DNA of 64,000 nt. It comes from Caproicibacterium amylolyticum (GTDB lineage: Bacteria > Bacillota > Clostridia > Oscillospirales > Acutalibacteraceae). Positions 8,772 to 18,800 of this stretch are shown here, in pieces. The stretch lies in contig NZ_CP060696.1 of assembly GCF_014467055.1 (NCBI RefSeq), forward strand, positions 806,001 through 870,000, in the 5' to 3' direction. Both the position numbers and the translations under genes were made by a program. The notes beneath the pieces are model-generated. The model did no database searches, was not told the DNA's origin, and saw only the letters and a list, made by a program, of their open reading frames with translations. Each line of letters starts with the position of its first letter. The stretch's first letter is position 1.

Positions 8772-9944
8772 TTATTCATCCCGCAGGCTTTCTTTATGTC
8801 TGTGTTTTGCTGTTTCGTAAGTATCCGCCATGACAGCGGCAAGATTTTTGTCAGAAAGATTGATTGCGCTTTTGCGAACCAGCTTGCGCAGCAGAACCTC
8901 ACCCTCCGGGTCAAGCTCTGCCATCATGTGCAGCTTTTCACCGAACTGCGCAGGGGTATCATAAGTAAAACCGTTTACACCGTCGCGCACCAGCTCCGCA
9001 TTGGCGCTGTCCTTTTGCAGAATGACTGGCAGACCGGCGGCCTGCGCTTCCAGCGGGGAGGCTTTTACCGCGGAGGAACGGCTGGCACTGACAAACGCGC
9101 GGCAGCAGGAGAAGCAGTCGTTCAAATCATGCTGCGAAAGCTCGCCGACGAAGGTAACCTGATAAGAAAGGGAGAGCATTTTGACCTTTTCTGCGAAGAA
9201 AGCGGCATCCGCCCCGCTGCCCGCAACGATAAGGTGCAGGTTGTCGATTGCAGGAACAGAAGCGTTCCACGCTTCCAACAGTTCATCCAGCCCACAGTCG
9301 TCAAGCAGCCGGCCTGCAAAAATGTAGCAGGTGGCGTCTTCCGGCAGGTTCAGACGTTTGCGTGTCTGCTCGGTTGCCTCGGCAGGGTGAAAGTTTTCAA
9401 GGTCAATGCAGTAAGGGGAACGTTGCAGGTCGCAGGGAATGTCCAGTTCCTGCAGCAGACCGGCGGTTTGACCGGAGGGTGAGCAGACCACATCACTTTC
9501 CGTAACGATTTTCCGCACGGTACTGCGTACTTTCATTTTGGCAAGATTGTCGTAGGCTTTGTTGATGCCATAGCCCTCTAGCGCATCGTGCAGATTGTGA
9601 ATGGTGGTTACCAGCGGCAGGCGGCGTCGTTGAGCGTATTTCAACCCTGCAAGTCCCATTTCATCCAGTGTGACAATATGAACAATATCCGGGCGGAAAT
9701 TATTCAGCAGTTCTTCCATGGGGCCAAGCAAACTTGTGCGTACAGACATACCGTAAAGGCTGGGTGTCATTTTTGCCGGGCAGTATACTTTGCCGTCCTG
9801 CGCAAAGCAGTCATCGATTGCCGGGTCGGCGGTGACCAGCAGAACCTGATGCCCCGCCTTTTCCAGCCCGCTTTTCAGCACAGAAGTATAAGTGGAGGCG
9901 GCACATTTTACTGCACCGGCCCCAGAAAACAAGGCGACTTTCAT
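8772..9944 (-). CDS. Family 4 (GT-B) glycosyltransferase
   Basis: A 390-residue retaining GT-B enzyme. The N-terminal domain starts MKVALFSGAG and contains PDIVHIVTLDEMG; the C-terminal donor-binding domain contains IFAGRLLDDCGLDELLEAW and the acidic region SPLEAQAAGLPVI. This pattern resembles diacylglycerol glucosyltransferases and related lipid or polysaccharide glycosyltransferases, but the acceptor cannot be read from sequence. The start at 9944 is supported by GGAGG seven bases upstream and by the Rossmann start; 29 more upstream codons are open but lack a ribosome site. Its position tail-to-tail with a YfhO-like protein hints at a shared envelope role. Confidence 0.85.
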   Translation of the reverse strand: MKVALFSGAGAVKCAASTYTSVLKSGLEKAGHQVLLVTADPAIDDCFAQDGKVYCPAKMTPSLYGMSVRTSLLGPMEELLNNFRPDIVHIVTLDEMGLAGLKYAQRRRLPLVTTIHNLHDALEGYGINKAYDNLAKMKVRSTVRKIVTESDVVCSPSGQTAGLLQELDIPCDLQRSPYCIDLENFHPAEATEQTRKRLNLPEDATCYIFAGRLLDDCGLDELLEAWNASVPAIDNLHLIVAGSGADAAFFAEKVKMLSLSYQVTFVGELSQHDLNDCFSCCRAFVSASRSSAVKASPLEAQAAGLPVILQKDSANAELVRDGVNGFTYDTPAQFGEKLHMMAELDPEGEVLLRKLVRKSAINLSDKNLAAVMADTYETAKHRHKESLRDE

Positions 9945-10204
9945 AAATGACCTCCGATAAGGTTTTTGCCCGGCAGACAAAAACGAACAGGAAAGTGCTG
10001 CCTGAAACGAAAAAAAACTCCATCCGGACAAAATCAGAATTATTTACATTATAGCACAATATTCGCTCTGTTCAAGTTGAATAAAGGAAGAATAATTTAT
10101 CTTTTGCTGTTTTTAGGCTTTAAACTTTTCTTGCCATAGGATATAATAGAAAGAAATGGCGGCACTCTGCCGTGCAGCAAAACAGAAAGAGCAGGTGTTT
10201 TCGT

Positions 10205-11170
10205 ATGGCTACAACGTACAGCGTTTCTTTGGATAAGGTCATTAAGGAGCTTTCCCTTGAAACCATTTATATGCCCAGCGATCCGGAGAAAATTCTCATT
10301 ACTTCCACGGATGTGAACCGCCCCGGCCTGGAACTGAACGGTTTTTACGATTACTATGATACTTCGCGCATTATTGTTTTTGGCAACGCAGAAACTGCTT
10401 TTTTAAATGACAGCCCGGTGGAAAACCGCAAAAATGTACTGGATGAAATTTTCAGCAAGCAGCCGCCTGCGGTCATCATTGCCCGCAAGCTGGACCCGGT
10501 GCCGGAGCTGATGGAGGCCACAAAGAAATACGGCGTTCCGGTGCTGACCACTGCGGATACGACCAGCAGTCTGGTTGCTTCATTAGTTGCGTACATGAAT
10601 GTTGAGCTTGCTCCTCGCATTACCCGCCACGGTGTTTTGGTAGAGGTTTACGGCGAAGGTGTGTTGATTGTGGGCGACAGCGGCGTTGGCAAGAGCGAAA
10701 CTGCCATTGAACTGATTAAGCGCGGACACCGGCTGATCGCGGATGATGCTGTGGAAATCCGCCGCGTTTCCGCAAAGAGTCTGGTGGGGCAGGCTCCTGC
10801 CAATATTCGTCATTTCATTGAACTGCGCGGAATTGGCATCATCAACGCCCGCCGCATTTTTGGTATCGGTGCAGTCAAAGTTTCCGAAAAAATTGATTTG
10901 GTTATCAATATGGAGCAGTGGGACGGCCACAAGGTTTATGACCGCATGGGTATTGACAGTGAGTATACGGAGCTGCTTGGCATCAAAGTTCCGGTAATGA
11001 CCATTCCGGTCAAGCCGGGGCGTAACCTTGCGGTTATCATCGAGGTGGCGGCAATGAACAATCGACAGAAGAAGATGGGCTACAATGCGGCGGAGGAACT
11101 GCTGCAGAGTTTGGGCATGGATCTTTCCATGGTGAAGCAGCAGGAAACAAAGCTGGAACTTGAAATCTGA
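10205..11170 (+). CDS. hprK: HPr kinase/phosphorylase
   Basis: A 321-residue bifunctional enzyme that phosphorylates and dephosphorylates HPr at Ser46, linking glycolytic state to catabolite repression in Firmicutes. Walker A GDSGVGKS is at residues 157-164; the family signature region IELRGIGIINARRIFG follows. I start at the ATG at 10205 (MATTYSVSL); an 11-codon upstream extension to 10172 lacks support. A TATAAT at 10142-10147 could be the -10. It begins the cell-wall/carbon cluster that runs through murB, rapZ and whiA. The HPr-like protein at 26.9 kb lacks Ser at position 46. Confidence 0.95.
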   Translation: MATTYSVSLDKVIKELSLETIYMPSDPEKILITSTDVNRPGLELNGFYDYYDTSRIIVFGNAETAFLNDSPVENRKNVLDEIFSKQPPAVIIARKLDPVPELMEATKKYGVPVLTTADTTSSLVASLVAYMNVELAPRITRHGVLVEVYGEGVLIVGDSGVGKSETAIELIKRGHRLIADDAVEIRRVSAKSLVGQAPANIRHFIELRGIGIINARRIFGIGAVKVSEKIDLVINMEQWDGHKVYDRMGIDSEYTELLGIKVPVMTIPVKPGRNLAVIIEVAAMNNRQKKMGYNAAEELLQSLGMDLSMVKQQETKLELEI

Positions 11171-11333
11171 TTTGAACAGAACCAAAATGAAGCACCATGT
11201 TGCGGCTTTCCCGCCCTTGAGCGTGGACACAGCGGCGCATGTGTGCTATCCTTTTGTTGGGGGAGCACCTGCGGCGCCCTTCCGAAAATTACCGATAAAT
11301 GGTTTATGGGGTTTTACAGGGGGCATACTGAAA

Positions 11334-12071
11334 ATGAAGATCATCGCGGATCTGCACATGCACACAACGGCTTCTACGCACGCTTACAGTTCGTTGCAGG
11401 AAATGGTGGATGCAGCAGCACAGCGCGGGCTGCAGGCTGTGGCGATTACCGACCACGGCATTACCATGCCCGGCGCGCCCGGCAAATGGTATTTTCACAA
11501 TCTGCGGGTTGTACCGCGCAGCTTTCACAATGTTTTGGTATTGCGCGGGCAGGAAACGAATATTATCGACTATGAGGGTCATATCGATGTGGAGAAGGAC
11601 TGCCTTGCAGACCTTGACTGGCTGGTTGCCTCCATTCACTCAATTTGCATGCCAAAAAATGAAGTGCCCACGCCGGAAAAAGTGACGCATTTGTGGGAGC
11701 AGGTGTGCAAGAATCCGCACGTCAATGTAATCGGTCACTGCGGCTGTCCGGAGTATGCGTTTGACTATGAACGTGTGATTCCGCAGTTCGGCGCGGCAGG
11801 AAAATTGGTGGAACTGAATGAAAGCACATTTCGTACCCGCGAGGATTATGTGCCTAACTGCCGCCGCGTTATGGAGCTGTGCAAAAAGTACCGTGTGCCG
11901 ATTACGGTGGACAGCGATGCGCACTTTTCCACGCTGGTGGGGGACTTTCCGCGCGCGCAGCGCCTGCTGCAGGAACTGGACTTTCCGGAAGAGCTGGTTG
12001 TAAACTCCAGCATGGAAAGGCTGAACGCATATTTAAAAGAATACACCGATGTGTTTAAAAGCATCGATTGA
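11334..12071 (+). CDS. PHP domain phosphatase/hydrolase (YcdX-like)
   Basis: A 245-residue single-domain PHP protein. Metal-binding residues appear in order: DLHMHT (residues 5-10), AITDHG, a conserved HID and a C-terminal DSDAHF. This set coordinates the trinuclear metal site of the YcdX-type family, which has phosphoesterase activity. The exact substrate is unknown. The start at 11334 is chosen because an AGGGGGC site precedes it and the fold begins immediately; 58 upstream codons in frame are open but composed unlike the protein. It lies between hprK and murB, as in many Clostridia. Confidence 0.87.
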   Translation: MKIIADLHMHTTASTHAYSSLQEMVDAAAQRGLQAVAITDHGITMPGAPGKWYFHNLRVVPRSFHNVLVLRGQETNIIDYEGHIDVEKDCLADLDWLVASIHSICMPKNEVPTPEKVTHLWEQVCKNPHVNVIGHCGCPEYAFDYERVIPQFGAAGKLVELNESTFRTREDYVPNCRRVMELCKKYRVPITVDSDAHFSTLVGDFPRAQRLLQELDFPEELVVNSSMERLNAYLKEYTDVFKSID

Positions 12072-12097
12072 ATGAATAAATTTAGGAGGACAATCCA

Positions 12098-13006
12098 ATG
12101 GAAAAAATCGAAACCCTGAAAAGAACGGCAGAAAATGCCGGCTGTCTGGTATTGAAAGAGGAACCAATGAGCCGGCATACTACCTTTCAAATCGGCGGTC
12201 CGGCGGATTTGTATATTGCCGTTAAAGATATTATTGCTTTAAAAGATATTGTACGCACGGCTTCCGCACTGAACATTCCGCTCATGACACTTGGCAACGG
12301 CAGTGATGTGCTGGTGAGTGACAACGGCGTACGCGGCGCGGTACTTTCCCTGACAGGGGATTTTCGCCGTATTACCCTTTCCGACCCGACCACGATTTCC
12401 TGCGGTGCGGGTGCCACACTGGCGGGACTGTGCAAATTTGCACAGCGCAATGCGCTGACCGGCCTTGAGTTTGCGTGGGGTATTCCCGGCAGTGTCGGGG
12501 GTGCGGCCTTTATGAACGCAGGTGCTTACGAAGGTCAATTCAGCGATGTGCTCATTTCTACAACACACGTTACCAGCACCGGTAAAACAGATTCTCTGCT
12601 TGGTCCGGAAATGGAAATGGATTACCGCAAAAGCGCATACCAGAAAAACGGCTGTATTATCACTTCTATTGTAGCACGGCTGGAGCAGGGAAATCAGGAG
12701 CAGATTGCAATGCAGATGGAGGATTACTTCAACCGCCGCAAGGAAAAGCAGCCGTTGGAAATGCCCAGTGCAGGCAGCATCTTTAAACGTCCGGATGGTG
12801 CTTACGCTGGCGCGCTGATTGAGCAGTGCGGCTTAAAAGGCGAGCAGATCGGCGGCGCGATGGTCAGCGAAAAGCACGCGGGCTTTATTGTGAACGCAGG
12901 TGACGCGACTTGCAGTGATGTTATGGCTTTGATAGACAAAATTCAGGAGACCGTGCTGAAGCAGACCGGTGTGAAGCTGGAGTGTGAAGTTCGCCCCGTT
13001 TCCTAA
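12098..13006 (+). CDS. murB: UDP-N-acetylenolpyruvoylglucosamine reductase
   Basis: A 302-residue FAD enzyme that makes UDP-MurNAc for peptidoglycan precursor synthesis. The FAD-binding segments TTFQIGGPADLYI, LGNGSDVLVSDNGVRGAV and FAWGIPGSVGGAAFMNAGAY are followed by the catalytic/substrate region YRKSAY and MPSAGSIFKRP, where Ser acts as proton donor in the family. AGGAGG lies upstream of the ATG. It is 12 bases upstream of rapZ in the same operon. Confidence 0.96.
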   Translation: MEKIETLKRTAENAGCLVLKEEPMSRHTTFQIGGPADLYIAVKDIIALKDIVRTASALNIPLMTLGNGSDVLVSDNGVRGAVLSLTGDFRRITLSDPTTISCGAGATLAGLCKFAQRNALTGLEFAWGIPGSVGGAAFMNAGAYEGQFSDVLISTTHVTSTGKTDSLLGPEMEMDYRKSAYQKNGCIITSIVARLEQGNQEQIAMQMEDYFNRRKEKQPLEMPSAGSIFKRPDGAYAGALIEQCGLKGEQIGGAMVSEKHAGFIVNAGDATCSDVMALIDKIQETVLKQTGVKLECEVRPVS

Positions 13007-13018
13007 GGAGTTTTTAAA

Positions 13019-13876
13019 ATGGATTTTATTATTGTTACCGGGCTTTCCGGCGCGGGTAAGTCCCGCGCGGTTCACGCGCTGGAGGATATCGGTTTTTACT
13101 GTATGGACAACATTCCACCCAAGCTGATTCCGGCTTTTTATGACTTGTGCATGCAGGCAAAGGACACGCTTTCCCGTGTGGCAGTGGTGACTGATATCCG
13201 CGGCGGCGGAATGTTCTCCAGTCTGTTGGACACACTGGAAGAACTGCGTATAGCGGAAAAAACCTACAAAATTCTTTTCCTGGATGCGAGCAACACGGTG
13301 CTGATCAACCGTTTTAAGGAAACCCGCCGGCGGCATCCGCTCTGTGAGGCTTCAACTGGGCTGGAACAGGCGGTCAAGTTGGAACGGGAGATTCTGCGCC
13401 CGGTGCGTGAGCTTGCGGACTATGTGATTGACACCTCACTGCTTTCTCCTGCACAGTTGAAGGAGCGCCTTTCCACACTGTTTTTGGGTGATGTAACCTC
13501 TGCACTGCAGATTCACTGCATGTCCTTTGGCTTTAAGTTTGGCATGGCAACGGAGGCGGATTTGGTGTTTGATGTCCGGTGCTTGCCAAATCCATATTAT
13601 ATTGATGAACTTCGGCACCAAACAGGTTTAGACGCTCCTGTGCGGGATTACGTGCTGAAATGGGGGCAGACCAAGGGCTTTGTTACGCGTCTGCTGGATT
13701 TGCTGGATTACATGATTCCACTGTACTGTGACGAGGGAAAAAGCCAATTAGTGGTTGCCATTGGCTGCACCGGCGGGCATCACCGTTCCGTAACGATTGC
13801 ACAACTATTGTATGAGCATTTGATTGAAAAGGGCTACCGTGCCAGTGTCAATCATCGGGATATTCAGAAGAACTAG
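13019..13876 (+). CDS. rapZ: RNase adapter / nucleotide-binding protein RapZ (YvcJ)
   Basis: A 285-residue P-loop protein with Walker A GLSGAGKS at residues 8-15 and the conserved C-terminal RapZ domain (FDVRCLPNPYY, IGCTGGHHRSVTIAQ). Family members bind nucleotides or the aminosugar GlcN6P; the Bacillus homologue YvcJ is encoded with yvcK and whiA. AAGGAG precedes the ATG. The expected next gene yvcK is absent and an AAA ATPase sits in its place. Confidence 0.95.
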   Translation: MDFIIVTGLSGAGKSRAVHALEDIGFYCMDNIPPKLIPAFYDLCMQAKDTLSRVAVVTDIRGGGMFSSLLDTLEELRIAEKTYKILFLDASNTVLINRFKETRRRHPLCEASTGLEQAVKLEREILRPVRELADYVIDTSLLSPAQLKERLSTLFLGDVTSALQIHCMSFGFKFGMATEADLVFDVRCLPNPYYIDELRHQTGLDAPVRDYVLKWGQTKGFVTRLLDLLDYMIPLYCDEGKSQLVVAIGCTGGHHRSVTIAQLLYEHLIEKGYRASVNHRDIQKN

Positions 13877-13915
13877 AGTTGAACAGCAGATATGGGCGGA
13901 AGAACGGTATGAATT

Positions 13916-14776
13916 ATGGTCACTTTTTTGAAATCTTTTACATTTCCTTCCGATGGGGCGGAAAACAGTTTTTTTGACGGTCAAAAGCGGACTTGTTTTC
14001 AAACTTATTATCCGTTTCAAGTGCTGACGCATCGTGGCCTTCCTGAAATTATATTTGAACCGGTTACCATTCTGTACGGCGGGAATGGTTCCGGAAAAAC
14101 GACCATGCTGAATGTTATGGCGGAAAAGCTGCGGGCGTATCGCGATTCTGCTTTTAACCAAACCAATTTTTTTCAGGATTATGTTGATTTGTGCAGTATG
14201 GAAGCGGGCAAAAAACGTCCGGAAAACTGCTATATCATCACAAGTGATGATGTTTTTGATTATATGCTCAATATTCGCTCATTGAATTCCGGCATTCATC
14301 TTAAACGCGACGAGTTATTTCAGGACTATACTCAGGCGAAATATGCACACTTTCAGATGAATTCTCTGGAAGATTATGAAGAACTGAAAAAGCATAATGC
14401 GGCAAAGCGGCTGTCACAGTCGAAATTTGTCGGTGCACGTTTGCCGGACAATGTCCGGGAATATTCCAATGGGGAAAGTGCCTATCTATATTTCACGGAA
14501 AAAATAAAAGAAAATGGGCTGTACTTGCTGGATGAACCTGAAAATAGCCTTTCGCCGCAGCGCCAGATGGAACTGACGCAGTTTTTGCTGGATTCCGCGA
14601 GATTTTATGGCTGCCAGTTTATTATTTCTACACATTCACCTTTTCTGCTGTCCTTAAAGGGCGCCAGAATTTATGATTTGGACGCTTCGCCGATGCAAGT
14701 GCGGAAGTGGACAGAACTGGAGAATGTAAAAATTTATCACGAATTTTTTTGTGTACATGAAAAAGAATTTTCATAA
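13916..14776 (+). CDS. AAA family ATPase (RecF/SMC-like, COG3910-type)
   Basis: A 286-residue single ATPase with Walker A GGNGSGKTT (about residues 56-64), an SNGES signature-like motif (about 181), Walker B YLLDEPENSLSP and the downstream ISTHSPFLLSL. This is the compact predicted-ATPase family often found alone; its cellular role is unknown. It lies between rapZ and whiA, where most Firmicutes carry yvcK. The DNA is visibly more A+T rich than rapZ and whiA, and its ribosome site is weak, both suggesting a later insertion. Confidence 0.85.
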   Translation: MVTFLKSFTFPSDGAENSFFDGQKRTCFQTYYPFQVLTHRGLPEIIFEPVTILYGGNGSGKTTMLNVMAEKLRAYRDSAFNQTNFFQDYVDLCSMEAGKKRPENCYIITSDDVFDYMLNIRSLNSGIHLKRDELFQDYTQAKYAHFQMNSLEDYEELKKHNAAKRLSQSKFVGARLPDNVREYSNGESAYLYFTEKIKENGLYLLDEPENSLSPQRQMELTQFLLDSARFYGCQFIISTHSPFLLSLKGARIYDLDASPMQVRKWTELENVKIYHEFFCVHEKEFS

Positions 14777-14815
14777 GATTCTTGCTGAATTTTCTTATAA
14801 AGGAGTGCGGTGCAG

Positions 14816-15733
14816 ATGTCTTTTTCCGCAGAAGTGAAAAATGAACTGTGCAAAAAGAAGCCGCAAAATCTCTGCTGCCCCAAAGCAGAATGCTACGGGA
14901 TGCTCCTTTTTGGACGCTCCTTTAATGAAGCGGGCATTTCGCTGACGACGGAGAGCGGCGCGGCTGCCCAACGTGCCGCACAAATGACCGCAGAAATGAC
15001 TGGGGCGATTGTTTCCACCCGCACGGTTCTGCGCCGCGCTTCCCATCCGGCAAGTGTGGTTTCTGTGGATGACGAGTGGGACAGGCAGCGTGTGCTGGAC
15101 TTTTTCGGCCATACTGGCAGGGAAGTAACGCTGCGGCTGAACCGCGCCAATCTGGAAAACGACTGCTGCCCCGCGGCATTTCTGCGGGGGGCTTTTCTTT
15201 CCTGCGGAACGGTGGTGAATCCGCAGAAAGACTACCGACTGGAATTTGTTGTGCCGCGCATGCATCTTTCACGCGACATGGCGGCGCTGCTGGATGAATT
15301 GCCGGTTACGCTGCTGCCGGGTGTTTCACAGCGTAAAGGCACTTATGTAGTTTACATAAAAGGTGCCGATCGTGTGTCAGACTTGCTGACGCTGATGGGC
15401 GCGCCTAAAGCCGCTATGGAAATCATGCAGATGAAAATGCTGCGCGAAGTGCGCAACCAAATTAACCGGCAGACCAACTTTGAAACTGCCAATCTGGACA
15501 AAACTGCTTCCGCGGCCGCACGCCAGATTCACGCGCTGCAGGGACTGCTGGACTCCGGTGCCGGGCTTGCGGTTTTGCCGGAGGATTTGCGGGAGCTTGC
15601 GCGCCTGCGGTATGAAAATCCGGAGCTTTCCCTGCGGGAACTGGGGGAAAAGCTTTCGCCGCCGCTTTCCCGTTCCGGTGTCAATCACCGTTTGCAGCGC
15701 ATTACCGAGCTTGCAGAAAAATTGCGCCCGTAG
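14816..15733 (+). CDS. whiA: DNA-binding protein WhiA
   Basis: A 305-residue WhiA protein: an N-terminal fold related to LAGLIDADG homing endonucleases, starting SFSAEVKNEL, and a C-terminal helix-turn-helix (ELSLRELGEKL, SRSGVNHRLQRI). In actinobacteria it activates sporulation genes; in Firmicutes it affects cell division and envelope/lipid balance. The ATG at 14816 is ten bases after AGGAG, better spaced than the in-frame GTG at 14810. It closes the hprK-whiA cluster; a repeat fragment begins right after its stop. Confidence 0.95.
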   Translation: MSFSAEVKNELCKKKPQNLCCPKAECYGMLLFGRSFNEAGISLTTESGAAAQRAAQMTAEMTGAIVSTRTVLRRASHPASVVSVDDEWDRQRVLDFFGHTGREVTLRLNRANLENDCCPAAFLRGAFLSCGTVVNPQKDYRLEFVVPRMHLSRDMAALLDELPVTLLPGVSQRKGTYVVYIKGADRVSDLLTLMGAPKAAMEIMQMKMLREVRNQINRQTNFETANLDKTASAAARQIHALQGLLDSGAGLAVLPEDLRELARLRYENPELSLRELGEKLSPPLSRSGVNHRLQRITELAEKLRP

Positions 15734-15782
15734 CTTCCTTAGAAAGTAGGTAGGGTTTGGGACAACGCCTCAAGGCCTTGGT
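15734..15782 (+). repeat. Dispersed hairpin repeat, fragment J
   Basis: Directly after the whiA stop, CTTCCTTAGAAAG is followed by TAGGGTTTGGGACAACGCC, matching the conserved hairpin-plus-TAGGGTTTGGG end module of the longer copies at 34.9 and 40.1 kb. Confidence 0.55.
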
Positions 15783-15818
15783 GCAACTTACAGCAAAAAC
15801 AGGAAAGGAACGTGTGCC

Positions 15819-18800
15819 ATGTTTGTTCATTTACATCTTCATACGGAATACAGCCTTTTGGACGGTGCCTGCCGCATTGAGCGGCTGTTGGACACAGCAC
15901 AGGCACGCGGTGACAAGGCAGTTGCAATTACCGACCACGGCGTAATGTACGGCGCGGTCGATTTTTATAAGGCGGCAAAAAAACGCGGCATTAAGCCGAT
16001 TATTGGCTGTGAAGTTTATGTGGCACAGCGCAGCCGCTTTGACCGTACACGCGAATTGGACGGTGAAAACCGCCATTTGGTGCTGCTGTGCGAAAACAAT
16101 ACCGGCTATCAAAATCTAATCCAGATGGTCAGCCGTGCATGGACGGAGGGCTTTTACAGCAAACCGCGTGTGGATATGGAACTGCTGGGAAAGTACCATG
16201 AGGGCATCATTGCGCTTTCCGCTTGTTTGGCCGGTGAGATTCCGCGGGCACTCAGCGCAAATGACTATCCGCTTGCAAAGGAAGCTGCGCTGCGGTACGA
16301 AGCTATTTTCGGCGAAAATAATTTTTACCTGGAACTGCAGGACCACGGCCTGCCGGAGCAGAAGCGGATTAACCCGCAGATTATCCGGCTTTCGCAGGAA
16401 ACAGGGATTCCACTGGTTGTAACAAACGACTGCCATTACATTGAACAGGAAGACAACGAAATGCACCACATCCTGCTTTGCATCCAGACCAACCACACGC
16501 TGGATGAGGAAGGCGGGCTGGAGTTTGGCAGCAAAGAATTTTACTACAAAACCGAGGAGCAGATGCGCGCACTTTTTCCGGAGCATCCGGAGGCAGCGGA
16601 TAACACCGCTAAAATAGCTGAGCGGTGCAACGTGGAATTTGAATTCGGAAAAACCAAGCTGCCGCGGTTTGACACACCAAACGGACAGGACAACGTGGCT
16701 TATTTCCGTGAAAAATGTTATGCCGGGCTGCACCGGCACTACGGCGGAAATCCGCCGCCGGAAATTACACAGCGGCTGGAATACGAACTGGATACCATAC
16801 AAAAAATGGGGTATGTCAACTACTATCTCATTGTTCATGATTTTGTTCGGCACGCGAAAGAAGTCGGAATTCCGGTGGGCCCGGGGCGTGGCTCCGGCGC
16901 GGGCAGCCTTGCCGCATACTGCATCGGTATTACCGGTATTGACCCGATTCAGTATGACCTGCTGTTTGAACGGTTTTTGAATCCGGAACGCGTCAGTATG
17001 CCTGACTTTGATATTGACTTTGCGGATGACCGCCGTCCGGAAATGATTGATTACGTCGTGGACAAATACGGTGCCGACCATGTGGCACAGATTGTGACTT
17101 TTGGCACCATGGCGGCACGCGGCTCTGTACGCGATGTCGGCCGGGTGCTGGGAATGTCCTATGCGGCAGTGGACAGCGTTGCAAAGCTTATCCCCACTGT
17201 GCCGGGACAGAATATCACGCTGGACAAAGCACTGGAAAGCTCCAAGGAACTCAGAGCACGCTATGACGAAGATCCGCAGGTGAAGCGTCTGCTGGATATG
17301 GCGCGTAAGCTGGAGGGTATGCCACGCAATGCTTCTACGCATGCCGCCGGCGTTGTCATTACGGACAAGCCTGTGGCGGAATATGTACCGCTTGCGAAAA
17401 ACAATGATTCTACCGTGTGCCAGTACACGATGACAACACTGGAAGAACTGGGCCTGCTGAAAATGGATTTCCTTGGTCTGCGCAACCTTTCTGTGATTCA
17501 CGACGCAGAGGAGATGATTCAGCGGGAAAAACCGGATTTTAAAATCAGCGAAATTCCGCTGGATGAGCCGAAGGTATACGCTCTTTTTACAGCGGGCAAC
17601 ACAGAAGGAATTTTCCAGTTTGAGTCCGCCGGCATGCGCAGCATGATGATGCAGATGAAACCGGAAAAGCTGGAGGATTTGATTGCAGCGAATTCGCTGT
17701 ATCGTCCGGGACCAATGGAGTTTATACCGAAGTACATTCAAAATCGTCAGCATCCGGAGAGGATAACTTATGCACATCCCCTGCTGAAACCAATTCTAAA
17801 AGTAACCTATGGCTGCATTGTATATCAGGAACAGGTCATGCAGGTGTTTCGCACACTCGCGGGGTACAGCCTTGGCCGTGCAGACATTGTACGGCGCGCC
17901 ATGAGCAAGAAGAAACATGATGTCATGCAGCGCGAAAAAGAAATTTTCATTCACGGCCTGCAGGCAGAGGACGGTACTTGGGAGGTGCCGGGCTGCCTGC
18001 GAAACGGTGTGGATGAACAGACGGCATTGAAAATTTACGGCGAAATGGAAAGCTTCGCTTCCTATGCGTTCAATAAGTCCCATGCTGCCGCGTATTCGTA
18101 TTTAGCGTATCAGACCGCATATTTGAAATGCTTTTATCCGCGCCAGTATATGGCGGCGCTGTTAACCAGTGTGCTGGACAGCACCGGCAAACTGTCTGGG
18201 TACATTGCTGAATGCGGGCGGCTGCATATCCGGGTGCTTGCACCGGATATCAACAGCAGCGAAGCCGCTTTTACCGTATGTGGCAAGGACATCCGCTTTG
18301 GTTTGCTTGCAGTACGAAATCTGGGGCGCGGGCTGATTGACGCCGTGATTGGGGAACGCAGGCAGTTTGGAGCGTACCGTTCTTTTTATGATTTCTGTAA
18401 GCGGACCTTTGACAAAATGAACCGCCGCTCTTTGGAAAGCTTTGTAAAATGCGGCGCATTAGACGGTCTTGGGAGCAACCGCCGAGAGATGATGACTGCG
18501 GTCCCGCTGGTGCTGGATGCATTGGCGAACGACAAGCGCCGCAATGTTGAAGGGCAGATTGGCTTTTTTGACCAGCCGGATGAGCCGAACGGTGCGGAAG
18601 AAGATTTCCAAATGCCGTCCATGTCGGATTACAGTACGGGCGACCGGCTGGCAATGGAAAAAGAAGTCACCGGTATGTTCCTTTCCGGCAATCCGCTGGC
18701 AGATTACGAGCATTTGTACAGTAAAATCGGCGCGGCAAAAATCGGTGACATTCTGGAAAACTTTGAAAATGAACAGGGCGGCCGCTGGCACGACGGCGAC

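Noticed and set aside
16116..17777. 553-codon minus-strand frame
   Set aside because: Antisense to conserved dnaE with no start signals or motifs.
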